Shown piece after piece: positions 23,835-32,139 of a stretch of 64,000 bases of DNA. The notes under the pieces were generated by a model, which was not told the origin of the DNA, searched no databases, and saw only the letters and a list, made by a program, of their open reading frames with translations. The DNA is taken from assembly GCA_963733135.1 (NCBI GenBank), contig CAVTBX010000004.1, forward strand, positions 310,001-374,000. Direction: 5' to 3'. The stretch is from CAVTBX01 sp963733135 (GTDB lineage Bacteria; Actinomycetota; Thermoleophilia; Gaiellales; Gaiellaceae). A program made the position numbers and the translations under genes. Position 1 is the stretch's first letter. Every line of letters starts with the position of its first letter.

Positions 23835-24698
23835 ATGTCCGGCGTGCGTCGCCTGGGCGGCCGCTATCTCCTCTCGCTTCCCGAACGGCTCCTACGGGCG
23901 GCCGCCGCGCTGCTGGGCGGAATGCTGCACGAGGCCGGCGTCTTGGTCTTGCCGCGCCTCGTCAGACGATCCCGCTTCTACGAGGCAACCGCCGCCAACC
24001 TCTTGCGGATCACGATCGAGCTCGTCGGCGGGGTGGAACGAGCGGAGTCGAGTCCCGAGGAGCCGACCGCCCGCAGCCTCGCCGTCCGAAAGGGAGCCGG
24101 AAACGCCGTCGAGCTCGGCTCGATCGCCGCGTTCGGGTTCTCGCCGCTCTGGCTCCTAGCCGGCGCCTCCGACGTTCTCCACGGCTCGCGGGTCTACCTG
24201 AACACGCTCGTCGAGGAGCTGCGGCGGGCGGGCGTCGTCGGCGAGAAGCTCGACGTCGCGTCTGTCGACGACCTCCTCCGCGCGCTCGAGGAAGGGTCGG
24301 GCGGCACGGCGCGCCTCATCGACGTCCCGCCCGTCGAGCTCGCAGGCCTCCGCGCGTCGCTGGCCGAGCTGCGCGCAAGCGCGGAAGCCCTCCCTTCACC
24401 CGGTGAGCTCGCCGCTCTGTTCGAGGGGCTCCGGCGAACCGCGGCCGCCGAGCGCCGGCCGCTTCTCGAGGTCTCGACCGGGGTAGGGCTCGCGTTCTTC
24501 ACCTCTGCGCGCTCGGCTTCCCGGGAGCACCTCCTCGTGCCCTACCGCGAGGATCTTCGCCCCATTCGAGACGAAGGGTTCGGCGCCTATGCCCGCCGTG
24601 TCTCGCGGCCGTACTCGATAGCGATCACCGTACACATGGATCCGGGACGTTCGACGCTGACGGAACGAGGCCTGGAGCGCATCAGGCCCAGGCGGTAG
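23835..24698 (+). CDS. Uncharacterised protein divergent from htrA
   Basis: A 287-residue protein that I do not recognise. It starts SGVRRLGGRYLLSLPERLLR, has moderately hydrophobic stretches (ALLGGMLHEAGVLVL, AAFGFSPLWLLAGASDVL) and a long helical centre, and ends IRPRR. The repeated A/L/E heptads around residues 100-210 may be coiled coil. The conserved-looking segment GVGLAFFTSARSASREHLL lies near residue 220. The weakly hydrophobic stretches suggest membrane association. It shares the upstream region carrying the GGTTAAGGG repeats with htrA, so it could be co-regulated with envelope stress. Confidence 0.6.
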   Translation: MSGVRRLGGRYLLSLPERLLRAAAALLGGMLHEAGVLVLPRLVRRSRFYEATAANLLRITIELVGGVERAESSPEEPTARSLAVRKGAGNAVELGSIAAFGFSPLWLLAGASDVLHGSRVYLNTLVEELRRAGVVGEKLDVASVDDLLRALEEGSGGTARLIDVPPVELAGLRASLAELRASAEALPSPGELAALFEGLRRTAAAERRPLLEVSTGVGLAFFTSARSASREHLLVPYREDLRPIRDEGFGAYARRVSRPYSIAITVHMDPGRSTLTERGLERIRPRR

Positions 24699-24743
24699 AT
24701 CGCACTGCCCACACGGGCGGCCGGGCCTTGAGCAGGCGCGCGG

Positions 24744-24749
24744 TAGACT
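24744..24749 (+). promoter_or_regulatory. -10 box for a leaderless start
   Basis: TAGACT ends 9 bases before the ATG at 24759; no Shine-Dalgarno is seen. Confidence 0.4.
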
Positions 24750-24758
24750 GGCCCGCCG

Positions 24759-25826
24759 ATGACGTACACGTTCACAGGCGGCGCGACGTCCCCCCGTTTC
24801 GAGGCGTTCGCCGGACATCTCTCGGACGCGCTCGACCGGCGGGGCTACACGCGTGTGGACTCGACGGACGATGCCGATCTCGTCCTCAACCTCGTGAGCG
24901 CCGAGACGGCCCGTCCGTTCCGGCGCAAGTCGCGCGGGACGTTCGCAGCCGCGATCCAGGAGTTGCCCGAGGTTCCGGACGACATCCTGAAGGTCAACTA
25001 CCCGCTGCTCGTGCGTGCGCTGGCGAACATCTCGCTGTGCTACGTGCCGGGCACGGGTGTCTGGTTCACGACGATGGAACGCGGCCACTACGGCGTCGAG
25101 GCCGAGGAAGACGAGGCGCTCGCCGAGGGCACCATCGATCGCCTGGTGCCGCTCGCAGAGTCGAAGCTCGTGATTGACAACGAGTTCCGCACCGATCTCG
25201 AGGAGGAGCTCTGGGAGGGTGACGAGATCACCGAGGAGGTCCGTGAGGCCGGTGTCCGGATGGGCGACCTCGATCTCCTACCTGCGCCGTTCCCGATCGA
25301 GGACCTCCTCTCGGAGCGCGAGCTCCGGCACGTGAAGCGCCTGTACGGGATCGGAGGGCTCTCCTACGGGAACCTGTCGTCCCGGAAGGACGAGACGCGG
25401 TTCTGGATGAGCGCGAGCGGCGTCGACAAGACGAAGCTCGACATCCCGGGGCGGGACATCCTCCTCGTCACCGGCTACGACCCCGTCGACAACAAGATGA
25501 TCCTGAGCGTGCCGCCGAACGTCGAGCCGCGCCGGGTTTCAGTCGACGCGATCGAGCATTGGATGATCTACCAGGCGCATCCGGACGTCGGCGCGATCCT
25601 GCACGTCCACGCGTGGGTCGAGGGCATCTCGGCGACCGACGTGAACTACCCGTGCGGCACCGAGGAGCTGGCGGAGAGCGTCTCGGAGCTCCTGGCCCGC
25701 GAAGCCGATCCCTCCCACGCCGTGATCGGCCTGCGAAACCACGGCATCACGGCGACCGGGGAAAGCCTGACGGAGATCCTGGATCGGATCGAGCCGCGCG
25801 TCCTGCGGCAGATCCCAATGTCTTAA
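24759..25826 (+). CDS. Class II aldolase/adducin-domain protein with N-terminal extension
   Basis: A 355-residue protein. The class II aldolase domain is at residues ~185-355. Zinc ligands are visible as AILHVHAWVEG (His-x-His) and GLRNHGITATG, and the phosphate-binding side as GGLSYGNLSSRKDETRFWM. Family members cleave sugar phosphates such as fuculose- or ribulose-type substrates; the substrate here is unknown. The first ~180 residues are not part of the typical 200-residue enzyme and contain RGYTRVDSTDDADLVLNLV and NISLCYVPGTGVWFTTMERG. They may be a second domain deciding specificity. The gene converges with the epimerase across a long hairpin. Confidence 0.77.
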   Translation: MTYTFTGGATSPRFEAFAGHLSDALDRRGYTRVDSTDDADLVLNLVSAETARPFRRKSRGTFAAAIQELPEVPDDILKVNYPLLVRALANISLCYVPGTGVWFTTMERGHYGVEAEEDEALAEGTIDRLVPLAESKLVIDNEFRTDLEEELWEGDEITEEVREAGVRMGDLDLLPAPFPIEDLLSERELRHVKRLYGIGGLSYGNLSSRKDETRFWMSASGVDKTKLDIPGRDILLVTGYDPVDNKMILSVPPNVEPRRVSVDAIEHWMIYQAHPDVGAILHVHAWVEGISATDVNYPCGTEELAESVSELLAREADPSHAVIGLRNHGITATGESLTEILDRIEPRVLRQIPMS

Positions 25827-25876
25827 CCGACCCAAATCCGGCTCCGCTTCCGCGGAACCATGACGATTTGGGTCGG
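25827..25876. terminator. Long hairpin between convergent genes
   Basis: A 12-bp perfect stem, CCGACCCAAATC/GATTTGGGTCGG, encloses an imperfect inner stem (GGCTCCGC/GCGGAACC). It begins right after the aldolase stop, so it could terminate both strands. Confidence 0.55.
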
Positions 25877-25959
25877 AATGGCTCTCCGACAGGTCTCGGA
25901 CGGCGACGGGCGGAGCCCGCCGCCGCCGCGGGTCGCGTCGGGCCCCACCCAGAGGTTGC

Positions 25960-26871
25960 TCACAGTCCGGGGTCGGACCCCTCCATGTGCTCGGCGGCCG
26001 TGTCTCGGATTGTTTCGTTGAGCGGGCGCGGGGCCCAGTCGAGCTCTCGCTCGGCCTTCGCTGGGTCGTAGAACCACCAGTTCGCGGCCGCGCGCACTTC
26101 GCCCGGCTTCACTGGCCACGGGACGAGCCTCGCGCCGATCGCGGCGATCCGAGGATGGAGGCCGACCATGCGCCGCCGAATACCCGTGACTGCGGCGATG
26201 CGACGGAAGAGCCCCTCGTGGCTCAGGTTGCCCTCGCGGTTCGTGAGGATCGTCCGCTCGCCGGCTCGCCCTCGGTCGGCCAGCGTCACGAGCCCCGCGG
26301 CGATGTCCCGCGCATCCACGTGCGAGAGGCCGCCCGGCTCGTGGATCCTGAGCGTCCCGTCCAGGTAGCGCCGCACCGGCCACGTCGAGATGCCGTACAC
26401 GTCTCCCGGGCCGAGGAGGAATCCCGGGCAGGCGATCACGACGTCGCGGCCTCCCCGAGCCGCCGCGAACGCGGCTTCCTCGCCTTCCCGCTTGGTCGCC
26501 GAGTACGGATAGCCGGCGGCCCGTTCGGGATAGGGCTGACCCTCCGTGGCCGGCCGGTCGGGACCTGGAGCCGGGCCGACTGCGGCGACGCTCGAGACGT
26601 GAACCACCCTGGCGTCGTCCGGCGCCGCCTGGAGGACGCAGCCCACCCCATCCACGTTGATAGCTCGCAACCGCGGCAAGTCGCGCGGCTCGTGCGAGAC
26701 GAGCCCGGCCAGGTGGAAGACGAGCTCCGCGCGAGCCGCAGGCCCGACCGCATCCCCTGCCAGCAGCTCCCCACGCACGACCTCGACACCGAGCTCCTCC
26801 AGCCACCCTGTCTCTGATCGCGGTCGAGCCAGCGCGATGACGTCGTCACCCCGCTCGACCAGCAGCGGCAC
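25960..26871 (-). CDS. NAD-dependent epimerase/dehydratase (extended SDR), start codon missing
   Basis: An extended short-chain dehydrogenase of the sugar-epimerase or dihydroflavonol-reductase type. The catalytic YxxxK is YSATK, preceded by the strand VVHVSSVAAVG, and GPGDVYGISTWPVRRYLDG is a family-like later segment. The first usable start (GTG, 26871) begins VPLLVERGDDVIALAR, after the Rossmann fold. Upstream, in the same frame and unbroken, is RVFVTGATGFLGRHL, the NAD-binding glycine motif, preceded by AGG (26917-26919) exactly where ATG is expected. A single base change has probably removed the start. The full protein would be 25960-26919, ~319 residues. Confidence 0.8.
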   Translation of the reverse strand: MPLLVERGDDVIALARPRSETGWLEELGVEVVRGELLAGDAVGPAARAELVFHLAGLVSHEPRDLPRLRAINVDGVGCVLQAAPDDARVVHVSSVAAVGPAPGPDRPATEGQPYPERAAGYPYSATKREGEEAAFAAARGGRDVVIACPGFLLGPGDVYGISTWPVRRYLDGTLRIHEPGGLSHVDARDIAAGLVTLADRGRAGERTILTNREGNLSHEGLFRRIAAVTGIRRRMVGLHPRIAAIGARLVPWPVKPGEVRAAANWWFYDPAKAERELDWAPRPLNETIRDTAAEHMEGSDPGL

Positions 26872-27007
26872 GAGGTGACGCCCGAGGAACCCGGTCGCAC
26901 CGGTGACGAAGACGCGCCTAGCCGTGAGAGCTCTCGAACCGGAGCACGGCCCCGGAGCCTAACCGAGCAGAAGCCGAGATCCCCGCACCCACGGCAGAAT
27001 GCGAGCC

Positions 27008-28117
27008 GTGGCAGACGAGTCCGCCGAAGTCGTCGTCATCGGCGGAGGCGCCGTCGGCGCCAGCACGGTCTGGCACCTGGCTGAGCTCGGCATCTCCGAT
27101 GTCGTACTGCTCGAACGGGACGCGCTCGCCTCCGGCTCGACGAGCAGGTCGGCGGGCGGGGTGCGGGCGCAGTTCGCGGACGAGCTCAACGTCCGGATCG
27201 CGCTCCGCTCGATCGCCGAGTTCCAGGTGTTCGAGGAGCGCGTGGGAGGGGAGATCGGCTACCACCAGGCCGGCTACCTCTTCCTCCTCGACTCCGAGGA
27301 GGACGCCGGGCTCTTCCGGCACGCGCTCGCGCTTCAGGCCGATCTCGGCGTTCCCTCCTGCGAGCTCTCGGTCGCCGATGCGCTCGAACTCGTCCCCGCC
27401 CTCGAGCCCACGGGGATCGTCGCAGCGACCTACTGCCCCATCGATGGCTACGTCACCCCGGAGGCGGTCGTGGCCGGCTGGGTCGCCGCGGCACGAGAGA
27501 GCGGCGTTCGCGTCCGCACCGGCGAGGCGGCGACCCGCGTCGACGTACGTCGCGGGCGGATTCACGGCGTGGAGACGTCACAACGCGTAATCGCCACGGG
27601 GACAGTCGTCTGCGCCGCCGGGGTCTGGTCCCGCGAGGTGGCCTCGCTGGCTGGGCTCGAGCTCCCGATCGACGGGGAGCGCCGCTGGATGCACTACACC
27701 CCCGAGTCGGGAGGTCTGCGCGGGCCGCTGCCGCTCACGGTCGACTTCGGCACCGGCTTCTACTTCCACAGCGAAGGCGACGGGCTCGTCTTCGGCGGTC
27801 GGGAGCCGGAGCTCGAGGATCTCGCCGAGCATGCGGCCCGCCGCGTGCCGGTGCTCGCAGAGCTTCCGGTGCGATCGTCCTGGTGGGGCTACTACGAGAT
27901 GAGCCCCGACCACAACGCGATCGTCGGCGAGGCACCGGACCCAGGCCGCTTCCTCTACGCCACCGGGTTCTCGGGGCACGGGTTCCAGCAGGCGCCTGCG
28001 GTCGGGGAGCACCTGGCCGAGCTCGTCGCCGGCCGAGAACCGACTCTCGACCTCTCCGCCTTCGCACTCGACCGGTTCGAGCGCGGCGCGGCTCGGGAAG
28101 AGCGCTTCGTAATCTGA
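27008..28117 (+). CDS. FAD-dependent oxidoreductase (DAO/sarcosine-oxidase-like)
   Basis: A ~369-residue flavoenzyme of the D-amino-acid oxidase/glycine-oxidase superfamily. It opens with the FAD motif VVVIGGGAVGASTVWHLAEL. Further typical segments are GSTSRSAGGVRAQF (flavin attachment region) and the C-terminal FLYATGFSGHGFQQAPAVGE with the second FAD contact. Substrate class, sarcosine or another secondary or primary amine, is inferred and not certain. The GTG at 27008 is used because CAGAAT lies 7 bases upstream; ATG at 26999 would add three residues. The stop overlaps the next gene (TGATG). Confidence 0.85.
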   Translation: MADESAEVVVIGGGAVGASTVWHLAELGISDVVLLERDALASGSTSRSAGGVRAQFADELNVRIALRSIAEFQVFEERVGGEIGYHQAGYLFLLDSEEDAGLFRHALALQADLGVPSCELSVADALELVPALEPTGIVAATYCPIDGYVTPEAVVAGWVAAARESGVRVRTGEAATRVDVRRGRIHGVETSQRVIATGTVVCAAGVWSREVASLAGLELPIDGERRWMHYTPESGGLRGPLPLTVDFGTGFYFHSEGDGLVFGGREPELEDLAEHAARRVPVLAELPVRSSWWGYYEMSPDHNAIVGEAPDPGRFLYATGFSGHGFQQAPAVGEHLAELVAGREPTLDLSAFALDRFERGAAREERFVI

Positions 28118-28713
28118 TGAGCCCAGGGTCGATCATCGTCATTGCACGGCACGCCCATTCGACGCTGAACGAGGTCGAGAAGGTGAACGGCGACCCGTCG
28201 GTCGAGGTTGGCCTGACCGAGCGGGGCGTCGAGGAGGCGCGACTCCTCGGCATGCAGCTCGCGAATATGCCGCTCGACTTCTGCGTCCACACCGAGTTCG
28301 GTCGCACCCGCCAGACGGCCGAGCTCGTGCTCGAGGGCCGCGACCTGCCGCTCCTTGAGGAGCCGCTCTTGAATGACATCGACGTCGGTGAGCTCGAGGG
28401 CGCGTCGCTCGAGGCCTACCGTGACTACAAGCGGAGCCACACCCGGGAGGACGCCTTCCCAGGGGGCGAAAGCCTGAACGACTCCGCGCGCCGCTACGCC
28501 GAGGCCTACGAGCGACTCCTCGCGCGCCTCGACGGCTCCGTGCTCGTCGTCTGCCACGAGATCCCGCTGCGGTACGCGCTGAACGGCGCCCTCTCGTCGG
28601 ATGAGCTCGACGGGCCCATTCGCCAGCTTCCGAACGCCGTGCCCTTCATCTTCACCGAGGAGGCGCTCGGCCGAGCCGTGGCGACGATCCGGCGCTTGGC
28701 GCCACCTCCATAG
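28117..28713 (+). CDS. Histidine phosphatase (phosphoglycerate mutase-like)
   Basis: A 198-residue member of the histidine phosphatase branch. The phospho-histidine motif is IVIARHAHSTLNEVEKVNGD; typically RHG, here RHA. The second histidine is in SVLVVCHEIPLRYALNG, and FGRTRQTAELV and GGESLNDSARRYAEAYERLL are also conserved. It may dephosphorylate a small metabolite rather than act as a mutase. It overlaps the oxidoreductase stop (TGATG), so the two form a transcription unit. Confidence 0.83.
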   Translation: MSPGSIIVIARHAHSTLNEVEKVNGDPSVEVGLTERGVEEARLLGMQLANMPLDFCVHTEFGRTRQTAELVLEGRDLPLLEEPLLNDIDVGELEGASLEAYRDYKRSHTREDAFPGGESLNDSARRYAEAYERLLARLDGSVLVVCHEIPLRYALNGALSSDELDGPIRQLPNAVPFIFTEEALGRAVATIRRLAPPP

Positions 28714-28735
28714 AGCCTGAGGATCTTCGTCTCGC

Positions 28736-28764
28736 TTGACACGAGCGCTCACGAGGCGTAAACC
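28736..28764 (+). promoter_or_regulatory. Canonical housekeeping promoter
   Basis: TTGACA (28736-28741) and TAAACC (28759-28764) are separated by 17 bases. Transcription would start near 28771. A GGAG (28800-28803) then serves the GTG at 28811 with a ~40-base leader. Confidence 0.6.
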
Positions 28765-28810
28765 GAGGGGCGATTGTCTGCGGCAGGACGACGTCGACCT
28801 GGAGCTACAG

Positions 28811-30301
28811 GTGGCCGCAGCGCAGAAGGGGAGCTGGAAGGAAGCGACGGCCACGCTCCGCCGCGGTGTCATGCACCCGCTCGCCCGCACGCGCTACAAG
28901 CTCGGCCGGCTCTACGACTACCTCCCGTTCGTGGGCGTCGTCATGGCCGTCATCGTGCTCGCGGTCTCCCTCGACGGAGACGACAAGATCGTTGCGTTGA
29001 AGGCCTTCGCCGTCCTGTACTTCTCTTTGCTCCCGGCAATCCTGTACCTCCAGTTCACCGCCCGAAGGACTCCCACTGTCTGGCGCGAGTACGTGTTGAC
29101 GCTCTTCCGACTCCACGCGGACGACTACTCGAATCTCCCCGAGCCTGCGCAGACGAGCCGCTACCACGCTCCGTGGAAGCAGGCGCGGTGCGGCCTCGTG
29201 GGCTCGATCGACGGAATCGAGCACGTCAAGCGCGAAGAGCAAAACGTCTACCGGCGGCGCTTCGAGGAGCAGTACGGCCCGCTCTCGATGCACGAGGACC
29301 GGCGCGACTGGCGAAACCAGTCCGTGCAGCTCCACCGGGCGCACAAGCTGCAGGTGCTCGTCGCAACACTCCTCATCACGATCGGCTGGGTCTTCGTCGT
29401 CCAGCCTGAGACGGTCTACGGTCGCTCCTTCACGCCGGGCGACTTCGAGCTCCGCGGTCTGCCCGCGATCCCGGCGGAGTCGTTCGCGTTCGCCTTTCTG
29501 GGCGCCTATTTCTTCGTGCTCCAGATGCTCGTCCGGCGCTTCTTCCAGAACGACCTGAAGCCCACGGCCTACGTGAACGCCACGATGCGCATCATCATCG
29601 TGATCCTGCTCGTCTGGGTGCTCGACCCGTTGCTCCCGGACTCGCTCGGTCAAGCCGAGCGCTCTGCAATCGCGTTCGCGATCGGTGTTTTCCCTGCAAT
29701 CGGCTGGCAGGCGCTGCAGTCTGTCGTCGCGGTACTCCTGAAGCGCGCGGTTCCGTCCCTCGAGGCCAAGGACCCACTGAGCGAGCTCGACGGCATGAAC
29801 GTCTGGTATGAGGCGAGGCTCGTGGAGGAGGGAATCGACGGGGTGCAGAACCTGGCCACCGTCGACATCGGCAACGCGCTGCTCCGCACCCGCATCCCGC
29901 CGGAGCGCCTCATCAACTGGATCGACCAGGCGCTCCTGCGGATGCACGCGCGGAAGGGCGACGTCGAGCACCTCAAACGGTTCGGGATCCACAAGGCGAC
30001 CGACCTCCTCGACGCGCTCGCCTACCGGGCACCGGGCCAGAACGGAAGAACGTTCGCGTCGGAGGTCGAGGAGCTCCTGAACTCGGGCGCCGACCGGAAG
30101 AACGGCCGGCCCAGCGTGACGCGAGCGATCGCCGTCGCACTCCAGGGCGAGCGGAACCTGAAGCACATCCTCGCCTGGCGCTCCTTCTCACCGAAGCCTG
30201 ATCTGAAGGAGCAGAAGCTTCTGAAGCACGCGCTCACTGTGCCCACCAGTGCCGGCGGGAACGGAGGCCAAGCCACCGTCCAGCCGCCCGTCCCCGGCTA
30301 G
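28811..30301 (+). CDS. Multi-pass membrane protein with a large cytoplasmic C-terminal domain
   Basis: A 496-residue protein of unknown function. Six hydrophobic helices can be marked: LPFVGVVMAVIVLAV, FAVLYFSLLPAILYLQ, VLVATLLITIGWVFV, FAFLGAYFFVLQMLV, MRIIIVILLVWVLDPL and AIGVFPAIGWQALQSVVAVLL. The last ~190 residues are soluble and helical. They contain GIDGVQNLATVDIGNALLRT and FGIHKATDLLDALAYRA, which look like helix-hairpin-helix units. The GTG at 28811 is chosen because GGAG sits 7 bases upstream and a promoter lies in front. A TTG at 28736 is excluded, because it is the -35 hexamer. Confidence 0.65.
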   Translation: MAAAQKGSWKEATATLRRGVMHPLARTRYKLGRLYDYLPFVGVVMAVIVLAVSLDGDDKIVALKAFAVLYFSLLPAILYLQFTARRTPTVWREYVLTLFRLHADDYSNLPEPAQTSRYHAPWKQARCGLVGSIDGIEHVKREEQNVYRRRFEEQYGPLSMHEDRRDWRNQSVQLHRAHKLQVLVATLLITIGWVFVVQPETVYGRSFTPGDFELRGLPAIPAESFAFAFLGAYFFVLQMLVRRFFQNDLKPTAYVNATMRIIIVILLVWVLDPLLPDSLGQAERSAIAFAIGVFPAIGWQALQSVVAVLLKRAVPSLEAKDPLSELDGMNVWYEARLVEEGIDGVQNLATVDIGNALLRTRIPPERLINWIDQALLRMHARKGDVEHLKRFGIHKATDLLDALAYRAPGQNGRTFASEVEELLNSGADRKNGRPSVTRAIAVALQGERNLKHILAWRSFSPKPDLKEQKLLKHALTVPTSAGGNGGQATVQPPVPG

Positions 30302-30307
30302 ACTCCG

Positions 30308-30401
30308 ACCCAGCCGGGGGGCCGCTCGCTAGCGGCTGAGATAGGGCTGTCGGAGCCCTGACCCGACGAACCTGATCTGGGTAATGCCAGCGAAGGGAGC
30401 C
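30308..30401 (+). promoter_or_regulatory. TPP (THI-box) riboswitch
   Basis: The conserved core is present: GGCTGAGAT (30334-30342), a P3a hairpin AGGGCT-GTCGG-AGCCCT, then GACGAACCTGATCTGGGTAA and TGCCAGCGAAGGGA. It lies directly before the permease. Its 3' strand contains the AAGGGAG (30393-30399) that is also the Shine-Dalgarno sequence of the ATG at 30404. This suggests translational repression when thiamine pyrophosphate is bound. No terminator stem or U tract is visible. Confidence 0.92.
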
Positions 30402-30403
30402 GA

Positions 30404-31726
30404 ATGAGCGCCGACGAACGATCTTGGGGCATCACGCCCGTCCCCGAGCGGCTGCGGACGCTCTCGTTCCTCGACACCTTCCTGCTCTGGGGGAACTACG
30501 GCGTCTCGCTCCTCGTCCTCGTTGCCGGCGCGATCCTCGTCCCTGCGCTCGGCCTGCCGACCGCGCTCCTCGCGATTCTCGTCGGGGCCGTCCTCGGGAA
30601 TGCGCTGCTCGGCCTGGCCGGGTGGATCGGCGCAGAGCGACGCCTCCCCGGGATGGTGCTCCTACGCTCGCCCCTGGGCCTGCGCGGCTCCTATCTCCCT
30701 ACGGGCCTCAACGTCCTTCAGAACCTCGGCTGGGCGACCTTCGAGCTGATCGTGATCGCAACGGCGGCAAGCGCACTCTCCGATCGGGTCTTCGGCTTCG
30801 AGGCACGCTGGGCCTGGGTGCTCGTTTTCGGCGTGGTCACGGCGACACTCGCGCTCCTCGGCCCGATCTCGTTCGTCAGGACGTACGTGCGGCGCTTCGC
30901 GATCTGGGTCGTCCTCGCTTCACTCGCCTACCTGACATGGTGGACGCTCTCCGAGGCGGACCTCGGCGCCCTCTGGTCGCAGCCGGGCGAAGGGGGACTC
31001 GGCTTCTGGCAAGGGGTCGACCTGACGGTGGCCATGTCGGCCTCGTGGCTGCCGCTCGCTGCCGACTACACGCGCTTCGCGCGAACCGGACGCGGAGCCT
31101 TCTGGGGGACTGCGCTCGGCTACTTCGTCCCGCATGCCTGGCTTTTCGCGCTCGGCGCGCTCTTGCTCCTCTCCCGCGGCCTGACCGACCCGGCCGGGAT
31201 CCTGCCGGCGATAGCTGCCGGGGGCGCGGCGAGCGCGCTTGCGCTCCTGGCCCTGACGGTGGACGAGACAGACGAGCCGTTTGCCAACGTGTACTCGGCC
31301 GCGATCTCGCTCCAGAACGTGCTGCCGCGTGCGCCGCAGCCGCTGCTCGTCCTGACCTGCACAGCGGTGGCCGTCGCGGGAGCGCTCGTGCTGGATCTCG
31401 TCCAGTACGGGACGTTCCTCTTCCTCTTGGGATCGTTCTTCGTGCCCCTCTTCGGTGTGCTTGCGGCCGACGTCCTGCTCGGCGCCGCCCGCGAGGTCTC
31501 GGTGCGGTGGAGCGGAATCGCGGCCTGGCTCGTCGGCTTCGCGACCTACCAGTGGATCCACCCGACCGGGCCGTCGTGGTGGACGGGCTGGCTCGAGGCG
31601 GTGCCCCAAGCCGGCGAGCTCGCGATCGGCTCCTCCCTCCCCGCCTTCGCGGTCTCGTTCGTGCTCTACGCCGTCCTGCGCCAGGGAGCACCGGCACGGC
31701 AGGCAGCGGCGGCGCGCGGGCGGTGA
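30404..31726 (+). CDS. cytX: NCS1-family permease, CytX-like, TPP-regulated
   Basis: A 440-residue, ~12-helix transporter of the cytosine/purine/uracil/thiamine/allantoin (NCS1) family. Typical features are FLLWGNYGVSLLVLVAGAIL in helix 1, GMVLLRSPLGLRGSYLPTG and NVLQNLGWATFELIVIATAA. The TPP riboswitch in front makes import of thiamine or a thiamine precursor such as hydroxymethylpyrimidine likely, as known for TPP-controlled CytX. Thiamine synthesis genes are not in the window. Its stop overlaps the next start (GTGA). Confidence 0.85.
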   Translation: MSADERSWGITPVPERLRTLSFLDTFLLWGNYGVSLLVLVAGAILVPALGLPTALLAILVGAVLGNALLGLAGWIGAERRLPGMVLLRSPLGLRGSYLPTGLNVLQNLGWATFELIVIATAASALSDRVFGFEARWAWVLVFGVVTATLALLGPISFVRTYVRRFAIWVVLASLAYLTWWTLSEADLGALWSQPGEGGLGFWQGVDLTVAMSASWLPLAADYTRFARTGRGAFWGTALGYFVPHAWLFALGALLLLSRGLTDPAGILPAIAAGGAASALALLALTVDETDEPFANVYSAAISLQNVLPRAPQPLLVLTCTAVAVAGALVLDLVQYGTFLFLLGSFFVPLFGVLAADVLLGAAREVSVRWSGIAAWLVGFATYQWIHPTGPSWWTGWLEAVPQAGELAIGSSLPAFAVSFVLYAVLRQGAPARQAAAARGR

Positions 31727-32136
31727 TCGCGCTCGCCGGATGCGAGGACGCCCTGTACGTCGTCGAGGTGGCGGAGGACGCAGACGAGGACGAGCTGGTC
31801 GAACGCCGGCCGGGCGAGGCGGTCGAGCGAGCACGCCGCCTCGAGCTCGTTCCTCCGTGGGCGCGCGAGACGTTCGTGGACGTCGACGCGGTCGGCTCGA
31901 CGATCGTGCTGGCCGTCGATCACCGGCCGCCGCTCCTCGTCTCGCACGACGGCGGCGTTACCTGGAACGAGCGCGGCGCCGGCCTGGGGCGGGCACGGGC
32001 GGTGGCGGTGGGAGAGAATCCCGACGATGTCCTCCTCGGCGGTCGCAATCGGCTCTGGGTGTCCCATGACGGTGGTGTGTTCTGGCGCTCGGTCGGCGTC
32101 GAGCTGCCTGAGATCGTCGACGTCGCCTGGGAGTGA
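31723..32136 (+). CDS. Small Asp-box (BNR/Ycf48-like) repeat protein
   Basis: A 137-residue protein with two Asp-box repeats of the sialidase/BNR type: VSHDGGVTWNERGAG (about residue 72) and VSHDGGVFWRSVGVELP (about 115). Two repeats are far fewer than a propeller needs, so it may be part of an oligomer or a truncated propeller. Function is unknown. GTG start, translationally coupled to cytX; the next gene starts 4 bases after its stop. Confidence 0.65.
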   Translation: MIALAGCEDALYVVEVAEDADEDELVERRPGEAVERARRLELVPPWARETFVDVDAVGSTIVLAVDHRPPLLVSHDGGVTWNERGAGLGRARAVAVGENPDDVLLGGRNRLWVSHDGGVFWRSVGVELPEIVDVAWE

Positions 32137-32139
32137 GCG

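Noticed and set aside
28736..28810. TTG start at 28736 for the membrane protein
   Set aside because: The TTG is the first half of a TTGACA -35 hexamer with a -10 17 bases on. GTG at 28811 has GGAG 7 bases upstream.
31723..32136. Extending the Asp-box protein upstream through the permease to 30424
   Set aside because: That frame is a shadow of the CytX-like permease; the Asp-box repeats begin well after the GTGA overlap at 31723.
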